Part shown: positions 1 to 9,006 of the stretch, in pieces
Position numbering within the stretch: the first letter of the stretch is position 1
How the letters are laid out: each line of letters opens with the position of its first letter
Source of the DNA: Shewanella sp. KX20019
GTDB lineage: Bacteria; Pseudomonadota; Gammaproteobacteria; Enterobacterales; Shewanellaceae
DNA length: 64,000 nt
Direction: 5' to 3'
Assembly (NCBI RefSeq): GCF_016757755.1
Contig: NZ_CP068437.1
Coordinates: 372,001 to 436,000 of the forward strand
The notes under the pieces: model-generated
What the model was told of the DNA's origin: nothing
The model's database searches: none
What the model saw: the letters and a program-made list of their open reading frames with translations, nothing else
Translations under genes and position numbers: made by a program

Positions 1-107
1 ATATTGCTGATGCTAATTTTGTTTCCAATATTATGGGCACAGAAAAGCCACTTAAGCCGAAGACAAGCGCTAGTTTGAGTCAATTGCCAGCAGCGTATTG
101 CAGATTT

Positions 108-557
108 TTATTGAGTTTCTATTGCTAAGTTGCGCATCTGGATCAGTTCGCTATGCCGCAGATATAGCAGTTCAGAGGTGCGACGGATTAGCTGATCTTC
201 ATATTGGCACAGATGTCCATCAACATAAGCTAAGCGCCACATTGCCAGGATTAGCTGTTGTTTTTGCTCAATATCAAAGTGGTCATTAATGGCTTGAGTA
301 AACTCATATAGCGAGGTGGAATTATTTTGCGACACAGTAGCATCTGCGATTAATGCATTCACATCGTCGACTGACAAGCCTAAGCTGGTGGTGAGAAGCT
401 CAGGTAGGATCTTCGCTTCTTCATCTGACATGCTCTCATCGGCCATGACGACTTCCAATAGCAAGCTGGCCGCGGCAAGGTTAAGTTGCTGCGCCTGCTC
501 TTCAGCTGAAAGCGTTCGACTGGGAGCTTCAAAAAATTGTTTTAGCTTAGCAAGCAT
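108..557 (-). CDS. TerB-like tellurite-resistance domain protein
   Basis: A 149-residue, acidic, all-helical cytoplasmic protein of the length and pattern of TerB/DjlA-N-like domains. Two acidic helix pairs are visible, one around residues 38-55 (MADESMSDEEAKILPELL) and one around residues 110-131 (AYVDGHLCQYEDQLIRR); this spacing of Asp/Glu resembles the metal-binding repeats of TerB. There is no signal peptide or membrane segment. The gene stands alone on the minus strand with no ter operon nearby, so a housekeeping or stress role is more likely than tellurite resistance itself. The exact function is not known; the family assignment is fairly safe. Confidence 0.75.
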   Translation of the reverse strand: MLAKLKQFFEAPSRTLSAEEQAQQLNLAAASLLLEVVMADESMSDEEAKILPELLTTSLGLSVDDVNALIADATVSQNNSTSLYEFTQAINDHFDIEQKQQLILAMWRLAYVDGHLCQYEDQLIRRTSELLYLRHSELIQMRNLAIETQ

Positions 558-611
558 GCAAATTCCTTAATGTATAGATATAAAACTTAGAGCGTCAATC
601 TTAAGGAGAGT

Positions 612-915
612 TCCATCTTGGTTGTGTTGGATGATCTATACCCATCTTACCTGAAGATGCAGGATTCAGTGGAAATTTAATGGGCTTTAATCAAGACATT
701 GATTGCCACTAATGGTCGTTCCCTTAATAAAATCAATAACACGGAGTAAAGCCCATTAAAACCCATCGCAGAAGGCGTTGTGCAAGCCCACTTCGTTGTT
801 GCACTAACTTAAAAGGGAATAACCATTTCTTCGTTAATGCGCCTAGAATTGAACTCGCACAACGCCTCTGAAACGAGCACCTTCAAGTAGGATGGGTATA
901 TAGCAACCAAGATGG
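612..915. repeat. Outer inverted repeat enclosing a dispersed element
   Basis: CCATCTTGGTTG at 612-623 is mirrored exactly by CAACCAAGATGG at 904-915. This pair lies just outside the terminal repeats of the element at 637-900, so two inverted repeats are nested. The right outer arm continues into another GATGGGTATA (911-920), the same tip as the inner element, which suggests one element inserted into an older relative. Confidence 0.6.
637..900. repeat. TATACCCATC-ended dispersed element, copy A
   Basis: A 264-bp intergenic element starting TATACCCATC (637-646) and ending GATGGGTATA (891-900). A second near-full copy lies at 12074-12327. It has no convincing coding capacity and looks MITE-like. 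Inside it, 14-bp arms TTTAATGGGCTTTA (676-689) and its complement (747-760) enclose about 57 bp that is in the opposite orientation from copy B. Confidence 0.8.
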
Positions 916-926
916 GTATAGCAGTC

Positions 927-1463
927 TTACAATATGGCGCCGAGTCCTTGCATAAGTAGGTCTGCGCTACCAGATGTGCCATTAGAGTCGAGGTAGCCCT
1001 TGACGATGTCAATCATAGGAGCCGCCAAATCTTTGGAAATTCCAAGCTTTTCAAAAGCGTCGTAAACCATCGCACCACCCTGCAGCGAATCACCGAATCC
1101 ACCCGCTTTAGATAACAAGCCTGACATTCCTGAGTCACTATCCATCTCAGGTACCGCACTTAGCAAGCCATCAATACCGGGAATCGAGTCTGAAATAGAG
1201 CTAAAGTCACTGCTGCCCAGTGAAGATTGCGCTAATGACAGCAAACTGCCTAAGCCGCCCTCTGCCTGCCCCTGGCTTAAGCCTAATTGCGACATGACAC
1301 TGCCGACCAAATCATCTGATTGTGCTGGCGTTGAAATCGCTTTTGCTGCTTTTGTAGCAGGATCTATTGAAGTTGCTTCTGCTAATAGGTCGAGCCCGTG
1401 GGCGTTAACTTGAGTTGAGAATATGCTTAATAGCGTCAGAATACCTGCAGTCAATAATTTCAT
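927..1463 (-). CDS. Exported DUF2780 family protein
   Basis: A 178-residue exported protein. The start at 1463 (MKLLTAGILTLL) is preferred over the ATG at 1472 because the upstream ATG is part of the AAGGATG ribosome binding site. Residues 1-21 form a signal peptide ending near VNAHG. The mature part is rich in Gly, Ser and Leu, with repeated GLGSLLSLAQ / GGFGDSL segments and the C-terminal block VYDAFEKLGISKDLAAPMIDIVKGYLDSNG that is typical of DUF2780 (VcgC/VcgE-like) proteins. The function of that family is unknown. The repeat element lies immediately downstream of the stop codon. Confidence 0.75.
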   Translation of the reverse strand: MKLLTAGILTLLSIFSTQVNAHGLDLLAEATSIDPATKAAKAISTPAQSDDLVGSVMSQLGLSQGQAEGGLGSLLSLAQSSLGSSDFSSISDSIPGIDGLLSAVPEMDSDSGMSGLLSKAGGFGDSLQGGAMVYDAFEKLGISKDLAAPMIDIVKGYLDSNGTSGSADLLMQGLGAIL

Positions 1464-1648
1464 CGGAGCCATCCTTTTAAGTTAAATCTGTTGCATTTTT
1501 TACTAGTTTAACGGGTTTAACAATTTGTTTGCAGTTTTTTTACTTTTAACAAATAGCGAATACGTGATTTCAACTGTGCATTAATTACTAAACTTGGGTA
1601 TCCTTAGCCCTAATTCGTGTTATTCAATTTCATTTTTTGGAAAACCCT

Positions 1649-2377
1649 ATGTCATTATCAGCCATCTTGACTCAAGCATTTAATTTTTTTCGTAATAATA
1701 TTAGCCAGTTAGCAGCTTTAACTGTTCCAGTGTTGTTTATCCAGGTCGGTATTCAACTGTGGTTGAGTTTAGAGATAAGCACTGCTGATCTTGAAAACCC
1801 CCAGTTTGGCACCGTTCATATGGTGGCGATGATGACGTTGTTGTTAGTATTTTCGTTTTTAATTGCCGCATTAACACTATTTTTAGAGATCCGCTCACAA
1901 GGGCACAGTCCTAGTAACGGTATGATATTAAAAACCAGCTTGAACTTTGTTCCCGCTTTACTGTTGGCTGGAGTATTTTCAGGTCTTGCTGTGCTGGCAC
2001 CGTTCTTCGTGCTTCTGGCGATCAATCCAATGTTAGGCATTATTGGCTTGGTGATTAGTATTTACCTTTTTGCTCGACTGGCCTTTGTTAACTTCATGGT
2101 GGTGGTTGAGCGATTGACACCGATGGAAGCCATTAAGCGTAGCTTTACCTTTAGCGGGCCGATAGCGCTGAAAACAATAACGGTATTATTACTTTATATT
2201 CCAATCTCTTTAGTGGGCAGCGTATTGGCCATGGGCACACAGCTTGGTGGCGTACCATTACAATTGATTGGTGAAGTCATTGTGGCATTTTTTGGCTTAT
2301 TCGTTAACGTGGTACTGTTTCGTTTATATATGGTTTCGCGTGAAGACTCAGATGCTCCTGGCAACCTAGAGCAGTAA
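1649..2377 (+). CDS. YciC/UPF0259-like inner-membrane protein
   Basis: A 242-residue polytopic membrane protein. I use the ATG at 1649 (MSLSAILTQ) rather than a TTG at 1637, because the shorter N-terminus fits the family. Five to six hydrophobic helices are visible. FFRNNISQL near the N-terminus and FRLYMVSRE at the C-terminus match the conserved ends of E. coli YciC, which has about the same length (247 residues). The role of YciC is not established. An imperfect 12-bp hairpin follows the stop codon. It could also be a generic DUF975-like protein. Confidence 0.6.
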   Translation: MSLSAILTQAFNFFRNNISQLAALTVPVLFIQVGIQLWLSLEISTADLENPQFGTVHMVAMMTLLLVFSFLIAALTLFLEIRSQGHSPSNGMILKTSLNFVPALLLAGVFSGLAVLAPFFVLLAINPMLGIIGLVISIYLFARLAFVNFMVVVERLTPMEAIKRSFTFSGPIALKTITVLLLYIPISLVGSVLAMGTQLGGVPLQLIGEVIVAFFGLFVNVVLFRLYMVSREDSDAPGNLEQ

Positions 2378-2396
2378 TCCTCAACAAACATCGATA

Positions 2397-2432
2397 ATAA
2401 TGGCGAATGTTTTTCAGGATATTCGCCGTTAT
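2397..2432 (+). terminator. Hairpin after the yciC-like gene
   Basis: Arms ATAATGGCGAAT (2397-2408) and ATTCGCCGTTAT (2421-2432) pair over 12 positions with one G-U. No T-run follows, so it may be a weak terminator or an mRNA-end stabiliser. Confidence 0.45.
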
Positions 2433-2480
2433 CCTAGCTAAGTCAACGTTACGCATGTAGTTACGGCGTGGGAGCATATC

Positions 2481-3890
2481 TTGTTAAACGATATTGAATT
2501 CGTTAATCAGTTTTCAGTTGAACTGGGGCAGGATTATCGCAAGGCTAAGAGCTTTGTAACCGATGTGCCAACACAAGCTTTACTTCATGTTAGAAGCTTT
2601 AGCCATAAGCTAACCAGCTTACTGGCTGAAGAACAGGCTATCCATTTCGAGAGTCCCAATCTTTACGATCGTATTGAGCAGCTAAACCAACGCAGACTTA
2701 TCGATGTAAAAACCACCCGAGCCCTGCATAAGCTACGTGCCGATGGTAATCGTGGTGCCCACCCAGAAAAGTATCACCTGACTCCTGAACAATTGCAGCA
2801 GTTAAGCCAACGTGCAATTAAAAATCTACTGCAGCTGGTGGATTCACTGTTTAGTCTGGTGACAAATGACAACAAGCCTGAATATTACTTTGAAGAGTTT
2901 GATGCCTTAGCGGGCAGGGACTTGTGCTATCGCGCGGTGATGGAGCGGGATGCTGAATCGCAATATCTTGTCGGTATGTCGCTTAAGACACGAGCATTGA
3001 TGCAAAGAGAGCAGGAACAAGCACTGCAAGAGAGTCGCGAAGACAGGGTCAAAGACCGCTCTACAGCATCATTCAAGCAAGCGAGTTATTGGTTTTCTCA
3101 AGCCGCAGATGATGATGTGAATGCACTCTATGAGCACGGTGTATCATTAATCCATGGTTACAGCGGCGAGTTTGATGTTATAGCGGGTGAACAGGCCATC
3201 GCAAAGGCAGCTGCCGAAGGTGTTGCCAATGCCATGGCGTTGTTAGGTTACTTTTATTTAGTGGGTAGTCAGCATTTTGCAGCGGATGTTCAACTTGCAG
3301 AGCGTTATTTGAGTCAAGCGGCAAAGCTCGAGCAATCAGAAGCGATGGCAAATCTCGGTGTGCTTTATTATCAGCAGTCTGATCTGAAAACAGCTTATAA
3401 GTATATTAGTCGCGCGGCGAAAGCCGGCTTTCCCCATGCACAATACCATCTAGCGTTAATGTTAGCTCGTGGTGAAGGTTGTGATGCCGATGCAGTAAAA
3501 AGCGAGCATTGGTTGGCTGAGGCCGCTGAACAAGGCCAAGTCGATGCGATGTTCTCTAGAGCCCAGTCGATGCTTCATGATGACAATGCATTGGGAGAAG
3601 ATTACTCGCAGGCAGAAAGCTATTTACGTGAAGTCATTAAATACGGCCACAGTGTGCCTGCAATGATCGAGCTAAGCATTGCACTTGCTGACGGCATGCT
3701 AGGTCGTATTGATGTTGTTGCTGCAGCTTCTTTGTTAAAACTTGCCCGAGAACACGCTAACGACGAAGAGCTGGCAGTTATCGAACCGTTATGGGCTTCA
3801 CTTGAGCAGCAAGTGCTCTCTGTTATTAAAATGACAAATTCGGCGAAAGAAAAAGAAGCGTTAGCGAAAGCGGCTGAGTTACTTAGCTGA
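2481..3890 (+). CDS. DUF4145-like plus Sel1-repeat protein
   Basis: A 469-residue soluble protein starting at a TTG preceded by GGGAGC at a normal distance. Residues 1-125 resemble the DUF4145 / HsdR-N-like helical domain, with LHVRSFSHKL, LYDRIEQLNQ and a NRGAHPE segment as in that family. From about residue 160 to 420 there are at least five Sel1/TPR-like repeats, for example AERYLSQAAKLEQSEAMANL and a repeat ending LALMLARGEG. Sel1 proteins are usually protein-interaction scaffolds. DUF4145 domains occur in restriction or defence contexts, but no such partner is encoded nearby, so the function is unknown. The gene appears monocistronic. Confidence 0.7.
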   Translation: MLNDIEFVNQFSVELGQDYRKAKSFVTDVPTQALLHVRSFSHKLTSLLAEEQAIHFESPNLYDRIEQLNQRRLIDVKTTRALHKLRADGNRGAHPEKYHLTPEQLQQLSQRAIKNLLQLVDSLFSLVTNDNKPEYYFEEFDALAGRDLCYRAVMERDAESQYLVGMSLKTRALMQREQEQALQESREDRVKDRSTASFKQASYWFSQAADDDVNALYEHGVSLIHGYSGEFDVIAGEQAIAKAAAEGVANAMALLGYFYLVGSQHFAADVQLAERYLSQAAKLEQSEAMANLGVLYYQQSDLKTAYKYISRAAKAGFPHAQYHLALMLARGEGCDADAVKSEHWLAEAAEQGQVDAMFSRAQSMLHDDNALGEDYSQAESYLREVIKYGHSVPAMIELSIALADGMLGRIDVVAAASLLKLAREHANDEELAVIEPLWASLEQQVLSVIKMTNSAKEKEALAKAAELLS

Positions 3891-3911
3891 GATGAACAAA
3901 TCTTTATATTG

Positions 3912-4010
3912 ATTGGTATAACTTGTACTCATTCTCGCGCCATTAGCGTTGATAATACACTCACTATTAGTGAATATTAATTCTTTTCATCTTCCCAAAA
4001 TTATACCAAT
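3912..4010. repeat. ATTGGTATAA-ended short inverted-repeat element
   Basis: ATTGGTATAA (3912-3921) and its exact complement TTATACCAAT (4001-4010) bound a 99-bp AT-rich non-coding stretch in the 338-bp gap between two genes. The tips resemble those of the element at 45361-45693 (ATACCAATTCC). No transposase is present, and I see nothing else in the gap. Confidence 0.55.
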
Positions 4011-4228
4011 GAACTAAGATGCGTGAACCAAATGGTGAGTGTGCTCATTGGTTATAAACAGAGTGCCATAAGCACTTAGCGGTTGATTGCCCTTATCTTT
4101 GCTACCACCTCAGTCTTTCTGACTGTAAACTGTTTGTTCCACAAGTATGTGAGCTACCCTTACGTCTACTGTTGTATACATTATGCAATGCGTGTAGATT
4201 GGCGGCAATTAAAATGCTGGAGCGCTAC

Positions 4229-5512
4229 ATGTCTTATTCTGCCACCAATGAAGCAAAATCCATTCTTGCTACTCGTACTTATTCAATAGCGAGTAATCAG
4301 CAACTGAATGATTTTGCAGAACGCTATACTCGATTAGCGCTTGCTATTGGCCAGCATGATGAGCATTACGTCGATGCCTACTTTGGTCCTAGGACATGGC
4401 AAGAGGAAGCATATTGGCAGCCTATTGCAGAACTTAGGTTGCAGTACGAAGAGGGGAGCCAAGTACTGGCAGCATTTGGCCAGAATAATCTTGATACAGA
4501 GCTTCGTGGTCGATATTGTTTCCTTGAAAAGCAGTGGCTATCGATAGGGGCGTATTTAGACCTATTAGAGGGTGAAAATATCAGTTTTGATGAAGAAGCC
4601 CGGCGGTTATACGACACCGCTGTTCCTGAGTTTTCATTAGCAGAATTACAAAGTATTCATCAAGAACTCAATAGTTTATTACCAGGTGACGGGACATTAC
4701 AGCATCGCTTTACTGAGTTTAAATTATCCTATATCGTGCCTAAAGATAAAGCGCCTGCGGTATTTAATGCAGCAGTTAATAAGGCGCGTGAGTTAACGAA
4801 AAAGCAGTTCACCATACCTGATCATGAAAGTTGTGAAATTGAGTATGTTAATGACAAAGTTTGGACCGCATATAACTGGTACAAGGGTAATTACCACAGC
4901 TTAATTCAACTCAATCAAGATCAACCATTAACGATTGAACGCTATTTGGAGTTGGCTACTCACGAAGGTTATCCCGGCCACCACGTGTTTAACGCACTGC
5001 AAGAACAGTTATTGGTAAAAGAAAAAGGCTGGTTGGAATACTCGATCTACCCCCTATACAGTCCAATCTCATACCTCGCTGAAGGTAGTGCTAATTATGC
5101 CTTACAGCTATTGATGACCCCAGATGAGATAATATCATTTGAACGTGACGTATTAATGCCGCTGGCAGGGCTTGATGCAGATCTGGTGTTATTTCACAAG
5201 GTTTTTGGTTGTATTAAGCGGCTTGGATACTTTGAGAATCATGTCAGTAAATTATTAACTGATAAACAAATAGATCTTAAAGAGGCCGCTCGGCTGCTGG
5301 TAGATGACGGGCTCTATACTCCCTCAAGAGCTGAACAGCGGGCGCGTTTTTTTGATCAAAATCGCTCGTACATTATTAACTATAGCGTCGGTGAAGATGC
5401 TGTTGCAGCGTGGGTGGAGAGTGCTACTGATGATAAAGCGCTGCAGTGGGAGCGATTTGAGGCCCTATTATCAAGACCTCGTAGCGCATCTGCAATGAAA
5501 GTTACTCGTTAG
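4229..5512 (+). CDS. DUF885-type HExxPGHH metallohydrolase
   Basis: A 427-residue soluble protein. ATG 4229 (MSYSATNEAKS) is chosen because GGAG lies 7 nt upstream; longer reading from 4172 adds an unlikely leader. The motif HEGYPGHH begins at residue 245, and a downstream Glu lies in YLAEGSANYA (Glu about 285). Together these match the HExxPGHH zinc-binding pattern of DUF885 proteins, which are related to gluzincin peptidases. No signal peptide is visible, so it should act in the cytoplasm. The substrate is unknown. The 3' end overlaps the convergent gene by 11 bp. Confidence 0.7.
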   Translation: MSYSATNEAKSILATRTYSIASNQQLNDFAERYTRLALAIGQHDEHYVDAYFGPRTWQEEAYWQPIAELRLQYEEGSQVLAAFGQNNLDTELRGRYCFLEKQWLSIGAYLDLLEGENISFDEEARRLYDTAVPEFSLAELQSIHQELNSLLPGDGTLQHRFTEFKLSYIVPKDKAPAVFNAAVNKARELTKKQFTIPDHESCEIEYVNDKVWTAYNWYKGNYHSLIQLNQDQPLTIERYLELATHEGYPGHHVFNALQEQLLVKEKGWLEYSIYPLYSPISYLAEGSANYALQLLMTPDEIISFERDVLMPLAGLDADLVLFHKVFGCIKRLGYFENHVSKLLTDKQIDLKEAARLLVDDGLYTPSRAEQRARFFDQNRSYIINYSVGEDAVAAWVESATDDKALQWERFEALLSRPRSASAMKVTR

Positions 5513-5834
5513 GGTTGTGCTCAAAGGTGCGGCCTGCGACTGTTGATTGAGCCGTGTTGTCTCGGAAGACACCCTCTTGATAAACATTGTCAGTCTGATT
5601 TTTCTGGAATGCTTGTCCTGCTTGTTGCTTCTTGAAACGCGCGAGCTGACGTTTAAGGAAGATGCGGCCAAATAAGCTTAATGCAATAAATGTGATGGCA
5701 CCGAAAAGCAGCAGAAATGGTAGCGCGACTAGGGCTAAGGTCATAAAGGCCAAACCGATAATGAATGCTAACCAGCCACGAGAGCCAGAAAATCGATTTT
5801 GCATTGGGTTGCTTTGAAACTGGTTGTAAATCAT
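5502..5834 (-). CDS. Small two-helix membrane protein, unknown function
   Basis: A 110-residue protein with a basic N-terminal stretch, one long or two short hydrophobic helices at about residues 22-57 (WLAFIIGLAFM and FLLLFGAITFIALSLF), and a hydrophilic Gln/Lys-rich tail. The tail ends in VFRDNTAQSTVAGRTFEHNP and is probably cytoplasmic. I do not recognise a named family. The stop codon overlaps the convergent DUF885-type gene. Coding is supported by the sensible membrane topology and full use of the gap. Confidence 0.65.
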   Translation of the reverse strand: MIYNQFQSNPMQNRFSGSRGWLAFIIGLAFMTLALVALPFLLLFGAITFIALSLFGRIFLKRQLARFKKQQAGQAFQKNQTDNVYQEGVFRDNTAQSTVAGRTFEHNPNE

Positions 5835-5952
5835 ATGTTCTCCAAAATTTCTTAATCGTTAGCTTACACTAAAAAGATGAATATTGACTGAACGGGTAAG
5901 TTAACTCATTGCATATTGCCGATTATCTAAGCAGATATCACGTTAATAAAGG

Positions 5953-6948
5953 TTAATCTTTATTAGCTTTTATAAATTGTTTGATACCCGGTGAATCGAA
6001 AGCTGTTGAAACACTTTGGCAAATAATGTTCTTTACCCACTGATGCCCTGGGTCATCATCGTTTCTTTGGTGCCAAAGTAATACATATGCAAGGGGCATA
6101 AACTCAAACGGCAGAGTGAGCTCTGTTAGCGGATATAGTTTCTTCGCATGTTGTGCAAAGCTTGCAGGCAGGGTGAAAATCAAATCGCTGTGGGCGCAAA
6201 TACTCGCAGCGCCATAAAAGTCAGGTACTGTGGTACTGATACGACGGTGATGCCCTAAATCTGCTAGATGATAATCTAGTGCCCACCAATCATTTCCTTC
6301 GCAGCGTACCTGTACATGGGACATCTCAAGATAGATATTTAGATCCCAATGACCTGCTGCTATCGTAGCGAGTAAAGGATGGTCTTGCCTGACTAAGCAA
6401 ACCTGTTCATCGGTAAAGAGCGTCTGATGAGCAATTCCTTCGGGCAGTTGATCAATCTGAAAGGCGGATTGTGGGTGAAGATCGCGACCTGAAATACCGA
6501 AATCAATCTGACCTTGTTGAATAGCAAGGGTCGAGTTCTCAGTCCATACATAGCTGTCTAGCTTAAGGTTTGGCGCCTTGGTTAGCAGCGGGCTGATAAA
6601 ATAGGGGATGAGTGTTTCATAGGCACTCTCTACCATGGCAAATGAAAACTGCCGCGTACTGCTGCCGGGTTCAAAACTAGGGGGTAAAGTTAGTTGGTAT
6701 AAACTCTGTAAACTTTGAGGCAGTAATTTTCCAAGCTGTACGGCGTGAGCGGTAGGCTTTAAACCGTGAGCAGTGCGTAAAAAAAGTGGATCGCCTAAGG
6801 TATCCCGTAAGCGATTAAGGCTCTTGCTCAATGCCGATTGACTGACATGTAACCGGTTTGCCGCGCGGGTAACGCTACGTTCCTCTAATAGTATTTGAAG
6901 GATAACAAGCAGGTTTAAGTCAATACGTGCCAAATTCTCTAGTTTCAC
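5953..6948 (-). CDS. LysR-family transcriptional regulator
   Basis: A 331-residue LysR-type regulator. The winged helix-turn-helix spans about residues 8-65 (LNLLVILQILLEERSVTRAA, HVSQSALSKSLNRLR), and the effector-binding domain about 95-305. It is divergently transcribed from the drug-efflux gene at 7050 across 101 bp, the usual arrangement for a LysR regulator controlling its neighbour. The N-terminus resembles the NahR/LeuO/PA2877 subgroup (KLENLARIDLNLL). The inducer cannot be told from sequence. Confidence 0.9.
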   Translation of the reverse strand: MKLENLARIDLNLLVILQILLEERSVTRAANRLHVSQSALSKSLNRLRDTLGDPLFLRTAHGLKPTAHAVQLGKLLPQSLQSLYQLTLPPSFEPGSSTRQFSFAMVESAYETLIPYFISPLLTKAPNLKLDSYVWTENSTLAIQQGQIDFGISGRDLHPQSAFQIDQLPEGIAHQTLFTDEQVCLVRQDHPLLATIAAGHWDLNIYLEMSHVQVRCEGNDWWALDYHLADLGHHRRISTTVPDFYGAASICAHSDLIFTLPASFAQHAKKLYPLTELTLPFEFMPLAYVLLWHQRNDDDPGHQWVKNIICQSVSTAFDSPGIKQFIKANKD

Positions 6949-6977
6949 TAGATATTCCTCAGTGGAAATTCATTATG

Positions 6978-6993
6978 GAAATAATATCATTTC
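6978..6993. promoter_or_regulatory. Possible LysR operator
   Basis: The short dyad GAAAT-N6-ATTTC lies in the intergenic region between the divergent lysR-type and efflux genes and fits the T-N11-A type LysR half-site pattern. It is a candidate only; the region is AT-rich and the dyad is short. Confidence 0.3.
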
Positions 6994-7049
6994 TGTTCAT
7001 ACCATAGTTTGATTAATATAGTCGTGTTTACAATATTTTGAGAAAGAAG

Positions 7050-8252
7050 ATGCGCCGTAATTTATTACCTATTTTAATGTCGATGGTTGTACTCAGCCCT
7101 TTGGCTATCGATATCTACTTACCTTCAATGCCAGCGATGGCGGCAGAATTTGCTGTTTCGGCTAGTGAAATACAATCAACCTTAGTGTTGTTTCTTTTTG
7201 CTATGGGTACTGGACAACTACTGATCGGGCCGTTAGCCGACCGTTTTGGAAGACGACCTGTCGCATTGGGCGGTATTATTCTTTATATCGCCAGCAGCAT
7301 GCTGGCAGCCGTCGCCGTTGAATTCCACTGGTTGCAGTTTGCCCGTGTATTACAGGGGTTAGCGGCTTGCTCGACCTCTATTGTAGTCTTTAGCGCGGTG
7401 CGTGACTGTTTCTCGCCCAAAGAGAGCGCACGGTATTATAGTTACCTAAATGGCATGATTTGCGTCATTCCTGCACTGGCTCCGACATTAGGTGGTTTAC
7501 TGGCGCTGCAATTTGGTTGGCGTTCAACCTTTGTTTTTATGACTCTGTACGCCATATTAATCCTAATTTTTGTTGGCTATCGTCTACCGGAAACGCGCCC
7601 TAAAAATACCGTCAGCTCAGGGCCGTTATATCGTTGGGCTCGCTATAAGCCGGTCGTTTTAGAGACACACTTTCTGTTTTATGCTTTTGCCTGTATGGCG
7701 GGAATGGCAGCGATCTTAAGCTATGTGTCGTATGCGCCTGTGTGGTTGATTGACCGCTTGGGTGTCTCTGAATTGATGTTTAGTGGATTGTTTGGCTTGA
7801 ATGCAGCAGTTAACATCGTCGCGTGTTTTATAGCGCCTTTGGTGATGAAAAAGCTAGGTAACCGTCCAACGGTGATTGTTGCGCTGTTGTTTATGCTTGT
7901 GTCGGCAGTGACTCAAGTATTACTGCAGGTCGTTGGTCCACAAACAGGCTTAGCGGCAGCGTTTAGCTTTATGTTACCAATGATGTTGCTCTGTATTGGC
8001 TTTGCGTTACTGCTTGGTCCTGCAACCAGTATGGCGTTATCGGCATTTGGTGAGAGAGCGGGTACTGCAACTGCAATGTTGGGCTTTATTCAAATGAGCG
8101 GTGCGTCACTGCTGACAGCGCTAGTGCAACAAACAAGTTTGCCGGCACCATACGCAGTTGCATTAGTGATGGGCGGGTTGGCGATTATCTTGCTAGCTAT
8201 GATGGCGATGTCTCGCTTTGATCATTGGCACCAAGAGCAACATGCTTATTAA
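7050..8252 (+). CDS. Bcr/CflA-family drug efflux MFS transporter
   Basis: A 400-residue major facilitator with 12 predicted transmembrane segments. ATG 7050 (MRRNLLPILMSM) is preferred to a TTG at 7038. Family marks are the N-terminal LAIDIYLPSMPAMA, the loop 2-3 motif GPLADRFGRRPVALGG, and VLQGLAAC in helix 4, all typical of Bcr/CflA 12-TM proton antiporters exporting bicyclomycin- or chloramphenicol-like compounds. The true substrate is unknown. It is probably controlled by the divergent LysR-type regulator, and a strong terminator follows. Confidence 0.9.
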   Translation: MRRNLLPILMSMVVLSPLAIDIYLPSMPAMAAEFAVSASEIQSTLVLFLFAMGTGQLLIGPLADRFGRRPVALGGIILYIASSMLAAVAVEFHWLQFARVLQGLAACSTSIVVFSAVRDCFSPKESARYYSYLNGMICVIPALAPTLGGLLALQFGWRSTFVFMTLYAILILIFVGYRLPETRPKNTVSSGPLYRWARYKPVVLETHFLFYAFACMAGMAAILSYVSYAPVWLIDRLGVSELMFSGLFGLNAAVNIVACFIAPLVMKKLGNRPTVIVALLFMLVSAVTQVLLQVVGPQTGLAAAFSFMLPMMLLCIGFALLLGPATSMALSAFGERAGTATAMLGFIQMSGASLLTALVQQTSLPAPYAVALVMGGLAIILLAMMAMSRFDHWHQEQHAY

Positions 8253-8307
8253 AATTAGAATGAAATGACCATAGCCTAAAGCGACGGTTAACCATATAAC
8301 ACCCTTT

Positions 8308-8344
8308 AACCTGTATGAATTAACCGTTCATGCAGGTTTTTTTT
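8308..8344 (+). terminator. Rho-independent terminator after the efflux gene
   Basis: AACCTGTATGAA (8308-8319) pairs with TTCATGCAGGTT (8327-8338), with one mismatch, and a run of T follows. Confidence 0.85.
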
Positions 8345-8385
8345 GCCAATAAATTTAGTAAACTTGGTACTATCAAGTTTGTCTC

Positions 8386-9006
8386 ATGAATAGGTTTTTA
8401 CTTTTGTCTCGTGCTAACTGTCCTTCGTGCCACTATCCATTAAAAGCGTGTTTGTGTTCCAGCATCAAACAGATGCAGGTGAAAACTGAGCTGATCATTT
8501 TGCAAGACCCCACTGAAGTGGGTCACGCTAAGAATAGTGTTCGGCTGTTAGAGTTAGTCATTCCACAAACTAAAGTGGTAGTGGGTGAAACTGCTGCGGA
8601 CTTTTCTCAGCTGCGTGAGCAGCTGGAGTTGACCGATAAACCGATATTCTTAGTGTATCCATCAACCGCAAGCCGCTCAGTAAGTGATATCGTGATCGAT
8701 ACTGATGTGATTCTATTATTACTCGATGGTACTTGGCGTAAGGCCTATAAGTTATTGCAACTTAATCCGTGGTTACTGAATTTCCCCGCTTTGCATCTTG
8801 ATTTAGATGGCGCTTCTAATTACACCATACGTAAAGCGAGCCGCAGCGATAGTTTGTCGACATTGGAAGCGAGTGCAATGATGCTAAAAGTGATAGAGCC
8901 GCAACAAGATGTGACGCCACTTACCGATGCATTAGCGGCTTTAGTTGAGCTGAGATTGGCGTCGATGCCGGTTGATGTGCGTGCTAGATACCTAGAAAAA
9001 AAATAG
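8386..9006 (+). CDS. tapT: DTW-domain tRNA acp3U47 synthase TapT
   Basis: A 206-residue DTW protein (E. coli YfiP/TapT family), which transfers the aminocarboxypropyl group of S-adenosylmethionine to uridine 47 of tRNAs. The N-terminus carries a zinc-like CPSC...CLC cluster (Cys12, 15, 22, 24). The signature DGTW occurs at about residues 114-117, followed by the conserved block around NYTIRKASRSDSLSTLEA. The length is in the normal range. The start ATG follows the upstream terminator by about 40 nt, so the gene should have its own promoter. Confidence 0.88.
   Translation: MNRFLLLSRANCPSCHYPLKACLCSSIKQMQVKTELIILQDPTEVGHAKNSVRLLELVIPQTKVVVGETAADFSQLREQLELTDKPIFLVYPSTASRSVSDIVIDTDVILLLLDGTWRKAYKLLQLNPWLLNFPALHLDLDGASNYTIRKASRSDSLSTLEASAMMLKVIEPQQDVTPLTDALAALVELRLASMPVDVRARYLEKK

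Noticed and set aside
1..128. Open plus-strand frames at the left edge, one ending at 78 and another at 128
   Set aside because: Both frames are open from the edge and too short to decide which, if either, is the 3' end of a gene; no recognisable protein.
809..1012. Minus-strand 67-codon frame sharing its C-terminus with the frame at 12236-12523
   Set aside because: The shared sequence is the dispersed element itself and one frame overlaps the DUF2780 gene; similarity reflects the repeat, not a protein family.
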